Shown here: in pieces, positions 35,371-43,993 of the stretch | Position numbering within the stretch: the stretch's first letter is position 1 | How the letters are laid out: each line of letters starts with the position of its first letter | Assembly: GCF_022012395.1 (NCBI RefSeq) | Contig: NZ_JAKLTQ010000001.1 | Location: 124,001 to 188,000, forward strand | Reading direction: 5' to 3' | Source of the DNA: Arthrobacter hankyongi | GTDB taxonomy: Bacteria > Actinomycetota > Actinomycetes > Actinomycetales > Micrococcaceae | Length of the DNA: 64,000 bases | Program-made: the position numbers and the translations under genes | Notes under the pieces: model-generated | The model's database searches: none | What the model saw: only the letters and a program-made list of their open reading frames with translations | What the model was told of the DNA's origin: nothing

Positions 35371-38300
35371 GCCCGCCGGAACCGCAGCGTGGCCAGCTGG
35401 AAGGGCCTGAGCCGGACGACGGCGGTGCCCGCTCCGGAGGCGTCGAGCCACTGGGCGTCGACCGGCCGTTCCAGCAGGTCCGTGGCCTGGACCTGCGCAT
35501 ACTTGAAGCCGGCGGCCAGCCGGGCCTGCGCCCGCCCGCCGTGGGCCTCATACAGCCGGAGCACCACGTCCCCGCTGCGGTCCTCGGCCAGTTTGACGGC
35601 CTCGATGACCACCGCCGGGTTGTCTACCGTGAACAGCGGCTCAAGCGCCCGTGCCGCCACGCCGTCGAGCCGGCGCAGCGGCAAGTTCAGCCGGTAGCCG
35701 GCCCGCACCGCTTCGGGAATGCCGGCCCCGGGCACCAGCGTGGTGCGGAAGGTGTGCGTGCCCTGGTCCGCCCCGGGATCCGGATACAGCGCCGCCCGCA
35801 GCAGCGACTGCCGGATCTGGGTGAAGGGGGCGCCGTCGCCGGCCAGGCGGCGGATGTCGTGGCCGTAGCAGGCGTCGTTGGCCACCGCGGCCCCATAGTC
35901 CGGCTCGCCGACGTGCACCCAGCGCTGGGCGACGGTTTCGAAGCGGGCTGCGTCCCAGGATGTATTGGCGTGCGTCGGCCGGTAGATGTGTCCGAACTGG
36001 ATCTCCGAGGCAGCCCGGTCCGCATGGACGTCGAGCGCAAAGGCCAGCTTGAGCAGCTTCCGGCGTTCGTGCCAGTCCACCACGGTCTCGATCTCCAGCG
36101 CCTGGCTGTCCGCCGCCAAGGTCAGGGTCTGCACCACCTGCGAGGCGCCGAAGCTGCGGCGGATGCTCACGGAGGCCGCAGCCGCATTGGCCGCCGTCGC
36201 GACGGACTCGATGCTGCGCAACTCGGTGACCGGTGCCTCGTAGTGCCGGTCCAGGTTCCAGGCATCCCACTGGGCCGGAACGTCGCGGAACAGCTGCAGG
36301 ACATTGGCGCGCCGGCCGGCCGGGATGAGTTCGCGGCCGCTGGCGGTGTCCAGGACCGAGCAGACCAGTCCCCCGGCGTCCAGTCGGACGTGCAGCCGGG
36401 CGTTGGACAGGACCCAGCCGTGCTCCGACGACTCGACGCCGACGCTGTCCCGGCGGCCCGGTCCGGCACCGTCCGCCGGCAGCGGTGCCGGCGCGGCCCC
36501 CAGCGCCGGGACACCGTCCAGCGGATAGGGCCCGGCGTTGGCCAGCACCGCGGAAGTGCCGCGGCCCAGCAGGGTGCGCAGCGACGTTTCGACCGCGAGG
36601 TTCAGCTCCGCAGCCAGCTGCCGGTAATGGTGTTCCGCCTCGCGGTGCACCCAGGCGATCGAGGATCCGGGCAGGATGTCATGGAACTGCTGCAGCAGCA
36701 CCGTCCGCCACGCGGCCTGCAGCGCGTCATAGGGATAGGACGCCGTGCCGCGTACGGCCGCGGTGGCCGCCCACAGCTCGGCTTCCCGGAGCAGATGCTC
36801 ACACCGGCGGTTGCCGTGCTTGGTGCCGGCCTGCGAGGTGTAGGTGCCGCGGTGGAATTCCAGGTAGAGCTCCCCGCTCCAGACCGGCGGATCGGCGTAT
36901 TCGGCCTCCGCCGCGCTGAAGAACCCCGCGGGGCTGGACAGCCGGACCCGGGGCGAGCCCTCGAGATCGGCGGCCCGCCGGGCGGCCGCCAGCATTTCGC
37001 GGGTGGGCCCGCCGCCGCCGTCGCCCCAGCCGAACGGCACCAGCGAGCTGTTCGCCGCGCCCTGCTCGGCGTACCGGCGCTCGGCCCCGGCCAGCTCGAG
37101 CCCGGACAGGTCCGAACTGTAGCTGTCCACCGGCGGCAGGTGGGCGAAGATCCGGCTGCCGTCGATTCCCTCCCAGGCGAACGTGCTGTGTGGAAACCGG
37201 TTGGTGTCGTTCCAGGACAGCTTCTGGGTCAGGAACCAGCGCGACCCGGCGGCGCGGGCGATCTGCGGCAGGGAGGCGGAATAGCCGAAGCTGTCCGGCA
37301 GCCAGACGTCCAGCGGCTCCACGCCGAATTCGTCCAGGAAGAACCGCTTGCCGGCGACGAACTGCCGGGCCAGTGCCTCACCGCCGGGCAGATTGGTGTC
37401 CGCCTCCACCCACATGCCGCCGGCCGGGACGAACTGGCCGGCGGCGACCTTCTGCTTCACCCGCGCGTACAGGGCCGGATAGTGCTCCTTGAGCCAGGCG
37501 TAGTGCTGGGCGGACGAGGCCGCGAAAACGAACCCGGGGTCCTGGTCCATCAGGTCCAGGGCGTTGGCGAAGGTCCGGGCCACCTTGCGGACGGTTTCGC
37601 GCACCGGCCACAGCCAGGCCGAATCGATATGGGCATGTCCGACGGCGTAGATCCGGTGCGCGCCGGCGGCCGCCGGGGCGGCCAGCGCCCCGGCCAGCAC
37701 CGCCCGGGCCGCCGCGGCCGTGCCGGCGATGTCCTGGGGATCCAGCACCTCCAGCATCCGTTCCAGCGTGTGCAGGATTCCGGCCCGCCGGGGCAGCCGG
37801 TCCGGCAGCGCCAGCATGAGCGAGACCAAGGTGCGGATGTCCTGCAGCAGGTCCCAGACCACCGCCTCGCGCAGCACCAGCTGCGCCCCGCCGAAGCGGT
37901 ACAGCGGTTGCCGGCCGGCAGTGGCCGGATCCCCCAGCGTGGTGGGGATGAAGGTGAAGCCCTCGGCGATATCGGGGTTGGCAGCCGCTTCCACATAGAG
38001 TTCGAGCGCTTCCCCGGGCCGGGCGGCCAGCGGAAGGTGCCGGTTGAACGGGGACAGGCCCTTGAGCACCGTGCCGTCTGCGGCATAGCCAAGGCCTTCG
38101 GATTGGAAGCCGGGCAGCTCCGGGGTGAAGCCGAGGTCGACGAGCACCTCGGGCCGGCGCCCGGAAAGCCGGATCCCGCCGGCGTCGGGAAAGGTACCGC
38201 TGAGCCGGAACCACGTGGTCCCCCACGGGGCGCCCCAGGGCTGCCCGGTCCGGACCGGTTCGTAGCGCTGGCGCACGGCCTCGGCGAAGGGTACCGGGGC

Positions 38301-38420
38301 ATCCGGACAGTCCCAGGCTTCCACGGCCAGCGGCCAGTGGAGGCCGTGGACCGCAGGTTCCAGGTGTTCGACGACGAACCGCGCGATCCTGGCCTCGGCC
38401 TGCGCTGGGTTGTGGTGCAT
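35367..38420 (-). CDS. Alpha-mannosidase, glycoside hydrolase family 38
   Basis: Enzyme of 1017 residues with no signal peptide, hence cytoplasmic. Zinc and active-site motifs are HAHIDSAWLW near residue 265, the nucleophile Asp in WLPDSFGYSASLPQ near 376, and MWVEADTNLPGGEAL between them. Beta-sandwich domains follow. GH38 enzymes trim alpha-mannosyl chains, here possibly for use of host or plant glycans or for recycling of mannosylated envelope polymers. It stands alone, with no transporter or regulator of a sugar operon next to it. Confidence 0.93.
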   Translation of the reverse strand: MHHNPAQAEARIARFVVEHLEPAVHGLHWPLAVEAWDCPDAPVPFAEAVRQRYEPVRTGQPWGAPWGTTWFRLSGTFPDAGGIRLSGRRPEVLVDLGFTPELPGFQSEGLGYAADGTVLKGLSPFNRHLPLAARPGEALELYVEAAANPDIAEGFTFIPTTLGDPATAGRQPLYRFGGAQLVLREAVVWDLLQDIRTLVSLMLALPDRLPRRAGILHTLERMLEVLDPQDIAGTAAAARAVLAGALAAPAAAGAHRIYAVGHAHIDSAWLWPVRETVRKVARTFANALDLMDQDPGFVFAASSAQHYAWLKEHYPALYARVKQKVAAGQFVPAGGMWVEADTNLPGGEALARQFVAGKRFFLDEFGVEPLDVWLPDSFGYSASLPQIARAAGSRWFLTQKLSWNDTNRFPHSTFAWEGIDGSRIFAHLPPVDSYSSDLSGLELAGAERRYAEQGAANSSLVPFGWGDGGGGPTREMLAAARRAADLEGSPRVRLSSPAGFFSAAEAEYADPPVWSGELYLEFHRGTYTSQAGTKHGNRRCEHLLREAELWAATAAVRGTASYPYDALQAAWRTVLLQQFHDILPGSSIAWVHREAEHHYRQLAAELNLAVETSLRTLLGRGTSAVLANAGPYPLDGVPALGAAPAPLPADGAGPGRRDSVGVESSEHGWVLSNARLHVRLDAGGLVCSVLDTASGRELIPAGRRANVLQLFRDVPAQWDAWNLDRHYEAPVTELRSIESVATAANAAAASVSIRRSFGASQVVQTLTLAADSQALEIETVVDWHERRKLLKLAFALDVHADRAASEIQFGHIYRPTHANTSWDAARFETVAQRWVHVGEPDYGAAVANDACYGHDIRRLAGDGAPFTQIRQSLLRAALYPDPGADQGTHTFRTTLVPGAGIPEAVRAGYRLNLPLRRLDGVAARALEPLFTVDNPAVVIEAVKLAEDRSGDVVLRLYEAHGGRAQARLAAGFKYAQVQATDLLERPVDAQWLDASGAGTAVVRLRPFQLATLRFRRA

Positions 38421-38468
38421 GGCGGCCCCACCGGTGGTAGCGTCCGGCCGCGGTCCGGCCGTTGGAAG

Positions 38469-39608
38469 CTACTTTACGGAGGGGCTTAGCGGGAAGAAAT
38501 ACCTGACCAGCTCCGCATCCAGCTGGTGGATGTCGGTGAGGAACCCGTCGTGGCCGATCGGGGTCTCGATGGTGTGCACCTTGGCCGGATTCGGCAGGGA
38601 CTGGGCCAGCTGGCGCGACTGCTCCGGGAAGTACAGGCGGTCCGAGTCCACGGCGGCAATGAAGAACTCGGTGTCCACCCCGGCCAGGGCCTCCTCCACG
38701 GAGCCCCGGCCGCGGGCGATGTCATGGCTCATCAGGGCCTCGGTCAGCACGAGGTAGCTGTTGGCATCGAAGCGGCCCACCAGCTTGCCGGCCTGGTAGT
38801 CCAGATAGCTCTCCACGGCATAGCGGCCGCGCGCGGCGTGGGTGACGCCGCCGAACGGCCGCTCGTCGGCCTGGGCGGCGCGGCCGAAGCGGAACTCCAG
38901 TTCAGGCTCGGAACGGTAGGTGATGTGCGCGATCCGCCGCGCGATGCCCAGACCGGCTTCCGGGACAGGCCCGCCGTAATAGTCGCCGCCGGCGAAGTCC
39001 GGATCCAGCCGGATGGCCGCCACCTGGGCCTGGGCGAAGGCGATCTGCTCCGCAGTACTGGCCGCGCCGCAGGAAATCACCGCACAGCGCGCCGTCCGCT
39101 CCGGATAGGTGACGGCCCATTCCAGGGCCCGGGCCCCGCCCATGGAGCCGCCGACCACCGCGTGCCAGCGCCGGATCCCCAGCAGTTCGGCCAGCCGCGC
39201 CTCTGCCCGGACCGAGTCCCGGATGGTGACGAACGGAAAGCGGGAGCCCCACGGACGGCCGTCCGGCGCCGGCGAGGACGGGCCGGTGGATCCGTAGCAG
39301 CCGCCGAGCATGTTCGCGGCCACCACGAAGTAGTGGTCCGTGTCGATCGTGGCGCCGGGACCCACCAGGGAATCCCACCAGCCGTCCTCGTCCGAGGTTC
39401 CGCGGGCCACATGCGTGCTGCCGGTCAGGGCATGTTCGATCAGCACCGCGTTGGAGGCATCCTCGTTCAGGGTGCCCCAGGTTTCGAAGCCCAGAACGAC
39501 GTCGGGCAGGAAGCCGCCCGTTTCCAGTTCCAGGGCTCCGATCGAAACGAAACGCAACGTTCCGTCGCCGGCGGTGTCCACGAGTTCCTGTGGCTGCGCA
39601 GTGGTCAA
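38469..39608 (-). CDS. metX: Homoserine O-acetyltransferase
   Basis: Transfers acetyl from acetyl-CoA to homoserine, the first committed step of methionine synthesis. The protein has 379 residues with the alpha/beta hydrolase fold. The nucleophile Ser is in VVGGSMGGARALEW near residue 154 and the terminal His is in PIGHDGFLTD. The substrate pocket motif NMLGGCYGSTGPSS is also present. I chose the TTG at 39608, placed after GGGAGCGAA. Longer frames run back into metY. It is 19 bases downstream of metY in the same operon. Confidence 0.94.
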   Translation of the reverse strand: MTTAQPQELVDTAGDGTLRFVSIGALELETGGFLPDVVLGFETWGTLNEDASNAVLIEHALTGSTHVARGTSDEDGWWDSLVGPGATIDTDHYFVVAANMLGGCYGSTGPSSPAPDGRPWGSRFPFVTIRDSVRAEARLAELLGIRRWHAVVGGSMGGARALEWAVTYPERTARCAVISCGAASTAEQIAFAQAQVAAIRLDPDFAGGDYYGGPVPEAGLGIARRIAHITYRSEPELEFRFGRAAQADERPFGGVTHAARGRYAVESYLDYQAGKLVGRFDANSYLVLTEALMSHDIARGRGSVEEALAGVDTEFFIAAVDSDRLYFPEQSRQLAQSLPNPAKVHTIETPIGHDGFLTDIHQLDAELVRYFFPLSPSVK

Positions 39609-39627
39609 ATTCGCTCCCGCTCTCTCG

Positions 39628-40944
39628 CTAGGCGGACTTGGCGGACCGGAAGCCTGCTTCCAGGTCCGCAATGATGTCGTCGATGTGCTCGATGCCCACG
39701 GCCAGCCGGACCAGGCCCGGGGTAACGCCGGCAGCGGCCTGTTCGGCAGGCGAAAGCTGCGCGTGGGTGGTCGAGGCCGGGTGGATGACCAGCGAACGCA
39801 CATCGCCGATGTTGGCCACATGCGAGTGCAGCTCCAGGCCGTCCACGAAGCGTTGGCCCGCCTCGAGGCCGCCGGCGATCTCGAAGGCGATGATGGATCC
39901 GGTGCCCTTCGGACCATACTTGCGCCCGCGCTCGTACCACGGGCTGGACGGCAGGCCGGCGTAGGCCACCGACTCGACGTCGTCGTGGGCTTCGAGGAAC
40001 TCGGCCACCTTTTGAGCGTTCGCCACGTGCCGCTCCACGCGCAGGCTCAGGGTTTCCAGGCCCTGGGCAATGAGGAAGGCATTGAACGGAGACAGCGCCG
40101 AGCCCAGGTCCCGCAGCAGCTGGACGCGGGCCTTGAGGATGAACGCCAGGTTGGCCCCGAGCGCCGAGCCGACCCCGAGGTCGCGGGCGAACACCAGCCC
40201 GTTGTAGCTCTCGTCCGGGGTGTTGAAGCCCGGGAACTTTTCCGGATCCGCGGCGAAGTCAAAGCTGCCCGCATCCACGATCACCCCGCCGATGGCGGTG
40301 CCGTGGCCGCCGAGGTACTTGGTGGCCGAGTGCACCACGATGTCCGCGCCCCACTCGATCGGCCGGATCAGGTACGGGGTGGCCAGGGTGTTGTCCACGA
40401 TCAGCGGCACGCCGGCGGCGTGGGCGGCGGCGCTGACGCCCTCGATGTCCAGCACGTCCTGGCGCGGGTTGGAGACCACCTCGCCGAAGAACGCCTTGGT
40501 ATTGGGCTGCACGGCCGCGCGCCACTGGTCCAGGTTGTCCGGATCCGCGACGAAGCTGACCTCGATGCCGAACTTGACCAGCGTGTTCTTCAGCAGGTTG
40601 TAGGTGCCGCCGTAGAGGCTGGGGCTGGCCACGATGTGGTCCCCTGCCTGGGCGAGGTTGAGGATGGCGTAGGTGGAGGCGGCCTGCCCGGAGGACAGCA
40701 GCAGCGCGCCGGCGCCGCCTTCAAGGCTGGCGATCCGGGTTTCCACTGCTTCCTGGGTCGGGTTGCCGATCCGGGTGTAGATCGGGGCCAGTTCCTGCAG
40801 CGCAAAGCGGTTCGCCGCGCTTTCGGCACTGGGGAAGACGAACGACGTCGTCTGGTAGATCGGCAGCGCCCGCGCGCCGGTGGCTGCATCCGGCTCCTGG
40901 CCGGCGTGGATCTGGCGGGTTTCGAAAGACCAGTCATTGGACAT
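39628..40944 (-). CDS. metY: O-acetylhomoserine sulfhydrylase (aminocarboxypropyltransferase)
   Basis: PLP enzyme of 438 residues of the Cys/Met metabolism family, making homocysteine from O-acetylhomoserine and sulfide. The PLP lysine is in HSATKYLGGHGTAIGG near residue 209. GGAGALLLSSGQAASTYAIL binds the cofactor phosphate. The N-terminus FETRQIHAGQEPDAATGARA is typical of MetY. The start ATG at 40944 follows GAGGGAG. A SAM riboswitch in its 5' leader places metY-metX under S-adenosylmethionine repression. Confidence 0.95.
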   Translation of the reverse strand: MSNDWSFETRQIHAGQEPDAATGARALPIYQTTSFVFPSAESAANRFALQELAPIYTRIGNPTQEAVETRIASLEGGAGALLLSSGQAASTYAILNLAQAGDHIVASPSLYGGTYNLLKNTLVKFGIEVSFVADPDNLDQWRAAVQPNTKAFFGEVVSNPRQDVLDIEGVSAAAHAAGVPLIVDNTLATPYLIRPIEWGADIVVHSATKYLGGHGTAIGGVIVDAGSFDFAADPEKFPGFNTPDESYNGLVFARDLGVGSALGANLAFILKARVQLLRDLGSALSPFNAFLIAQGLETLSLRVERHVANAQKVAEFLEAHDDVESVAYAGLPSSPWYERGRKYGPKGTGSIIAFEIAGGLEAGQRFVDGLELHSHVANIGDVRSLVIHPASTTHAQLSPAEQAAAGVTPGLVRLAVGIEHIDDIIADLEAGFRSAKSA

Positions 40945-41046
40945 TTGGCTACTCCCTCAACTTGGGGGTCCACCGGTCAGGACGCCGGCTGTTCCGGCGT
41001 GCCTGGAGTGCGACCCGCGCTTGCCTGCCGCCTCATGGCGGAAGGC

Positions 41047-41130
41047 CAGGTCCTCACCCGGGGCACCCCACCGCGGTTGGAGGGTTGCCGGCCAGCAAGC
41101 CGGGGCTTCGTGCTGGCACTCATGACCTCA
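41047..41130 (-). promoter_or_regulatory. SAM riboswitch (SAM-I/SAM-IV superfamily) of the metY-metX operon
   Basis: Read on the minus strand, the leader begins AGGTCATGAGTGCCAGC, continues CCGGCTTGCTGGCCGGCAAC and CCTCCAACCGCGGTGGGGTG, and closes with GAGGACCTGG. The outer helix AGGTC/GACCT, the CTTGCTGGCCGGCAACCCT core and the GGTGGGGTGCCCCGGGTGA arm are the conserved SAM-binding core as found in the actinobacterial SAM-IV class. It is about 100 bases upstream of metY. A 7-bp hairpin at 40982-41000 lies between aptamer and gene and may belong to the expression platform. The assignment is by recalled consensus. Confidence 0.9.
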
Positions 41131-41287
41131 CTACAGGTTCGCCCATGGCCGAGCCCTGCGGCAAGTTAGGGACGGCTTATGTGACGGCATGTGAATCAGG
41201 CCGGCCGCACGCTGGGCCGCATGCCCGCATTTGCCACTAAGGCTTGCCTAAGTCGAGACGCGGATCACAAAATGCCAAGATGATGCC

Positions 41288-41929
41288 ATGCGCTTCGATC
41301 ATGTCTCATATGCTGCTGAACCCGATGGCCTGGCCGCCACTACCGAGCGGATTTCGAAGGTCCTGGGCATCGAGGCCGTCAAGGGGGGCGTGCACCCCCG
41401 TTTCGGCACCCGCAACACCATCTTCCCGCTGACGAACCGCCACTACCTCGAGGTAGTCGAGGTACTGGAGCACCCGGCCTCGGACAAGGCGCCCTTCGGG
41501 CAGGCGGTACGGGCCCGGTCCCAGGCCGGCGGCGGCTGGATGGGCTGGTGCGTCGAGGTCAAGGACCTCAAGCCCTTCGAGGAGCGGCTTGGCCGCAGCG
41601 CCGTGCCCGGCAACCGCAAGTTCCCGGACGGTCAGGAACTGACCTGGCAGCAGATCGGCATCAAGGGCCTGATCGCTGATCCGCAGGTGCCCTACATGAT
41701 CCGCTGGGACGACGGCACCGAGGTGCTGCACCCGTCCAATGCCCGCCCGGCCACCGTCAAGTTGATCGGCCTGACGATCGCAGGCTCCTCGGCCCGCGTG
41801 GCCGACTGGCTCGGCACCCCGGTGGACGACCTGCTTGAGGACGTCAAGGTCGCCTGGACGGCCCCCAAGGGCGAGCCGGGCATCCTCTCGGTGCGGTTCG
41901 AAACCGATCACGGCGTCGTCGAAATCTAG
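41288..41929 (+). CDS. VOC-family glyoxalase-like protein
   Basis: Protein of 213 residues in the Glyoxalase_3 branch of the vicinal oxygen chelate superfamily: MRFDHVSYAAEPDGLAATTE and then NRHYLEVVEVLEHPASDKAP. The N-terminal module has His and Glu positions suited to metal binding, but I do not assign a reaction. The gene stands alone, divergent from the met operon, and is followed by a very strong terminator. Confidence 0.8.
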   Translation: MRFDHVSYAAEPDGLAATTERISKVLGIEAVKGGVHPRFGTRNTIFPLTNRHYLEVVEVLEHPASDKAPFGQAVRARSQAGGGWMGWCVEVKDLKPFEERLGRSAVPGNRKFPDGQELTWQQIGIKGLIADPQVPYMIRWDDGTEVLHPSNARPATVKLIGLTIAGSSARVADWLGTPVDDLLEDVKVAWTAPKGEPGILSVRFETDHGVVEI

Positions 41930-41950
41930 CCGGCTCCTCCCGTATCTCCC

Positions 41951-42012
41951 GCCCCGTTCCGGGCTGCTGCTCCAGTTCCGCCGCAGGAGCAGCAGCCCGG
42001 AACGGGGCTTTT
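41951..42012 (+). terminator. Rho-independent terminator of the VOC gene
   Basis: Perfect 23-bp inverted repeat (41951-41973 with 41986-42008), a 12-base loop, then TTTT at 42009-42012. It starts 21 bases after the stop. Confidence 0.95.
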
Positions 42013-42111
42013 ACGTGGTCCCGTCCTCCACAGCCCCGGCGGTCGCAGTGCGAGACCACAGGACCGGCACCGTGGTCCGCCCCGTGCGTCCGCCTGCGCC
42101 AGAGTGGGCGG

Positions 42112-43080
42112 ATGATGAATCAGCTCATTTTCACCCGGGATGAGGAACAGGCAGGCCGCGGACCACGCGGTCTGGCCCATCGCTGCTCCGCCGGAGAACT
42201 GACACGGCTTCGCCAGGGCGTCTATGTTCCCACGGAGATCTGGTCGGCCCTTCCGCCTGGGAACAGTACCCGGCTGCGGATCGAAGCAGCCGTCGGCAAG
42301 GGCAGGACCCCGTGTGTCCTGACACAGGAGTCCGCCGCTGCAGTGTGGGGTATCCCCATCAGCGGCAACACTTCAGAGGTCCAACTGCTGGCCACCAACG
42401 GCGCGCACGGGAAGCGGCGGGCGCACCTGCGGTGGCATGCGAGGACACTGCCCGAACCCGTCCAGGACATCGACGGCCTGCTCGTGACCGGACGGATCCA
42501 GACTGTGGTCGACATGGCGGCCCGCCTGCGCTTCGAGCAGGCGGTACCCGGTATGGACCATATCCTGCGGAGCGACGGGAAACGCCGCCTGCCGGCCCTG
42601 GACAAGGACCAGCTGCGGGCCGTCGCCGGGCAACTGCCGCCAATGCACAACGCCGGCGGGCCCTGAACGTGATTGCCTCTGCCGATCCGCGGGCCCAGTC
42701 CCCCGGCGAGTCCCTCTCGCGTGCCCTGATGTACCTGCATCATTTCCCCGCGCCGGAACTCCAGCATTCCGTCTTCGACCGGTACGGACGGCTGTTGGGC
42801 ATAACCGATTTCTACTGAAAGGGGCATTCACTCGCAGGAGAGTTCGATGGCTCCGTCAAGTACTCCCGCGGGGAATTCCTGAAGGGCGGGTCGCCAGCGG
42901 ACGCCGTTCAGCGTGAGAAGCGGCGCGAGGACCGCATTCGGGCAACCGGCCTGCGCTTCGTCCGATGGACCTGGCGCGACGCAGACCGGTCCGGGCCGGC
43001 CGGCGTTTCGCGCCTGATCAGGATCCTGGCGGATGCGGGGCTGGTCCAGGGCCGTTGGAATCAGGTCTGGCCAGGCATGG
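42112..43080 (+). pseudogene. AbiEi/DUF559-type protein gene, frameshifted and interrupted
   Basis: Three consecutive segments spell one protein of a family common in actinobacteria, with an AbiEi-like N-terminus and a DUF559/Vsr-like endonuclease-fold C-terminus. Segment 1 (42112-42666) runs from MMNQLIFTRDEEQAGR through LTRLRQGVYVPTEIW. A one-base shift near 42640-42660 moves to the frame reading RRALNVIASADPRAQSPGES and then FDRYGRLLGITDFY. TGA at 42816-42818 stands where the family usually has Trp. The same frame then continues GHSLAGEFDGSVKYSRGEFL and RIRATGLRFVRWTWRDAD. No stop codon follows near the expected end, so the 3' end has also decayed. Confidence 0.78.
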
Positions 43081-43172
43081 GCATCGGCTCCAAATCCGCC
43101 GCGTCAGCAGAATCCCATTCCGGAGCGGGCGCACCGGGCGCCGGGTGCCGACGGCGGAGCGGGCGCCCGGGG

Positions 43173-43952
43173 TCAGGTACCGATGCCGATGGCGGAGCCG
43201 AGGAGGGCGTAGCCGACAAAACCGGCGGTATCCAGGGCCGCGTGCGCCACCACCAGCGGCATCACCCGCCGGGTCCGGGTGTAGGCGTAGCCAAAGACCA
43301 GCCCCATGAGGAAATTGCCGATCCCCGGTCCGATCCCCTGGTAGAGGTGGTAGGAGCCGCGGACCAGCGCGCTCACGAAAATGATCGTCCAGGTGCCCCA
43401 GCCGAATTTCGCGAGCCGGTCGAACAGGTAGCCCACCACGATGACTTCCTCGACCACCGCATGGCGCAGCGCGGACAGCACCAGCACCGGCAGCGTCCAC
43501 CAGTAGGTGTTGAGGGCCGCCGGCACTATCGCTGTCGTCAGCCCCAGCGCCCGCCCGGCCGCGTACACGCCGAGGGTGCCGGCCCCCATGGCCAGCGCCA
43601 GGCCGAAGCCGAGGCCGAGATCCAGTTTGGGCCGGGCGAAGTCGAAGCCCAGCTGGCGGAACGGCGACCGTCCGGGCGAAGCCAGCAGGAACAGCACCAG
43701 CGCCACCGGCACCAAGGCGAAGAAGATCCCGAGCAGCTGATACACCAGATCGAAGATCTCGCGCTGGTTCAGGGCAGGATTCAGTTTGGTGGTCTGCGAG
43801 GCCAGCGGCGCGCGGGTGGCTTTGTCCAGCAACTGGACCACCGCATACACCGCCGACTGGCCCAGCGAAACCCCCAGCACAATGAGCACCTCGGTGAGGT
43901 AGTAGCCGCGGGTGCGGGGCATCGCCCCGGTGGAGGTGGTACCGGTCTGCAT
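43173..43952 (-). CDS. CPBP-family (CAAX-protease-like) intramembrane protein
   Basis: Protein of 259 residues with about seven to eight membrane segments. The ABI/CPBP core is VVEEVIVVGYLFDRL, then the second-motif His in GSYHLYQGIG and the third in HAALDTAG. The usual EExxxR motif lacks its Arg here (EEVIVV), a variant I associate with a subset of actinobacterial members. I chose the ATG at 43952. A longer frame to 44021 exists but overlaps the hutI end. Its role may be proteolysis of membrane substrates or none known. Confidence 0.82.
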   Translation of the reverse strand: MQTGTTSTGAMPRTRGYYLTEVLIVLGVSLGQSAVYAVVQLLDKATRAPLASQTTKLNPALNQREIFDLVYQLLGIFFALVPVALVLFLLASPGRSPFRQLGFDFARPKLDLGLGFGLALAMGAGTLGVYAAGRALGLTTAIVPAALNTYWWTLPVLVLSALRHAVVEEVIVVGYLFDRLAKFGWGTWTIIFVSALVRGSYHLYQGIGPGIGNFLMGLVFGYAYTRTRRVMPLVVAHAALDTAGFVGYALLGSAIGIGT

Positions 43953-43993
43953 GCACACTATCTTGCCCTGCCCGCGTCGCGGCGCACCCTGGC

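Noticed and set aside
35211-38489. A 1092-codon open frame on the plus strand
   Set aside because: It is the antisense shadow of the GH38 alpha-mannosidase, which carries the full set of catalytic motifs.
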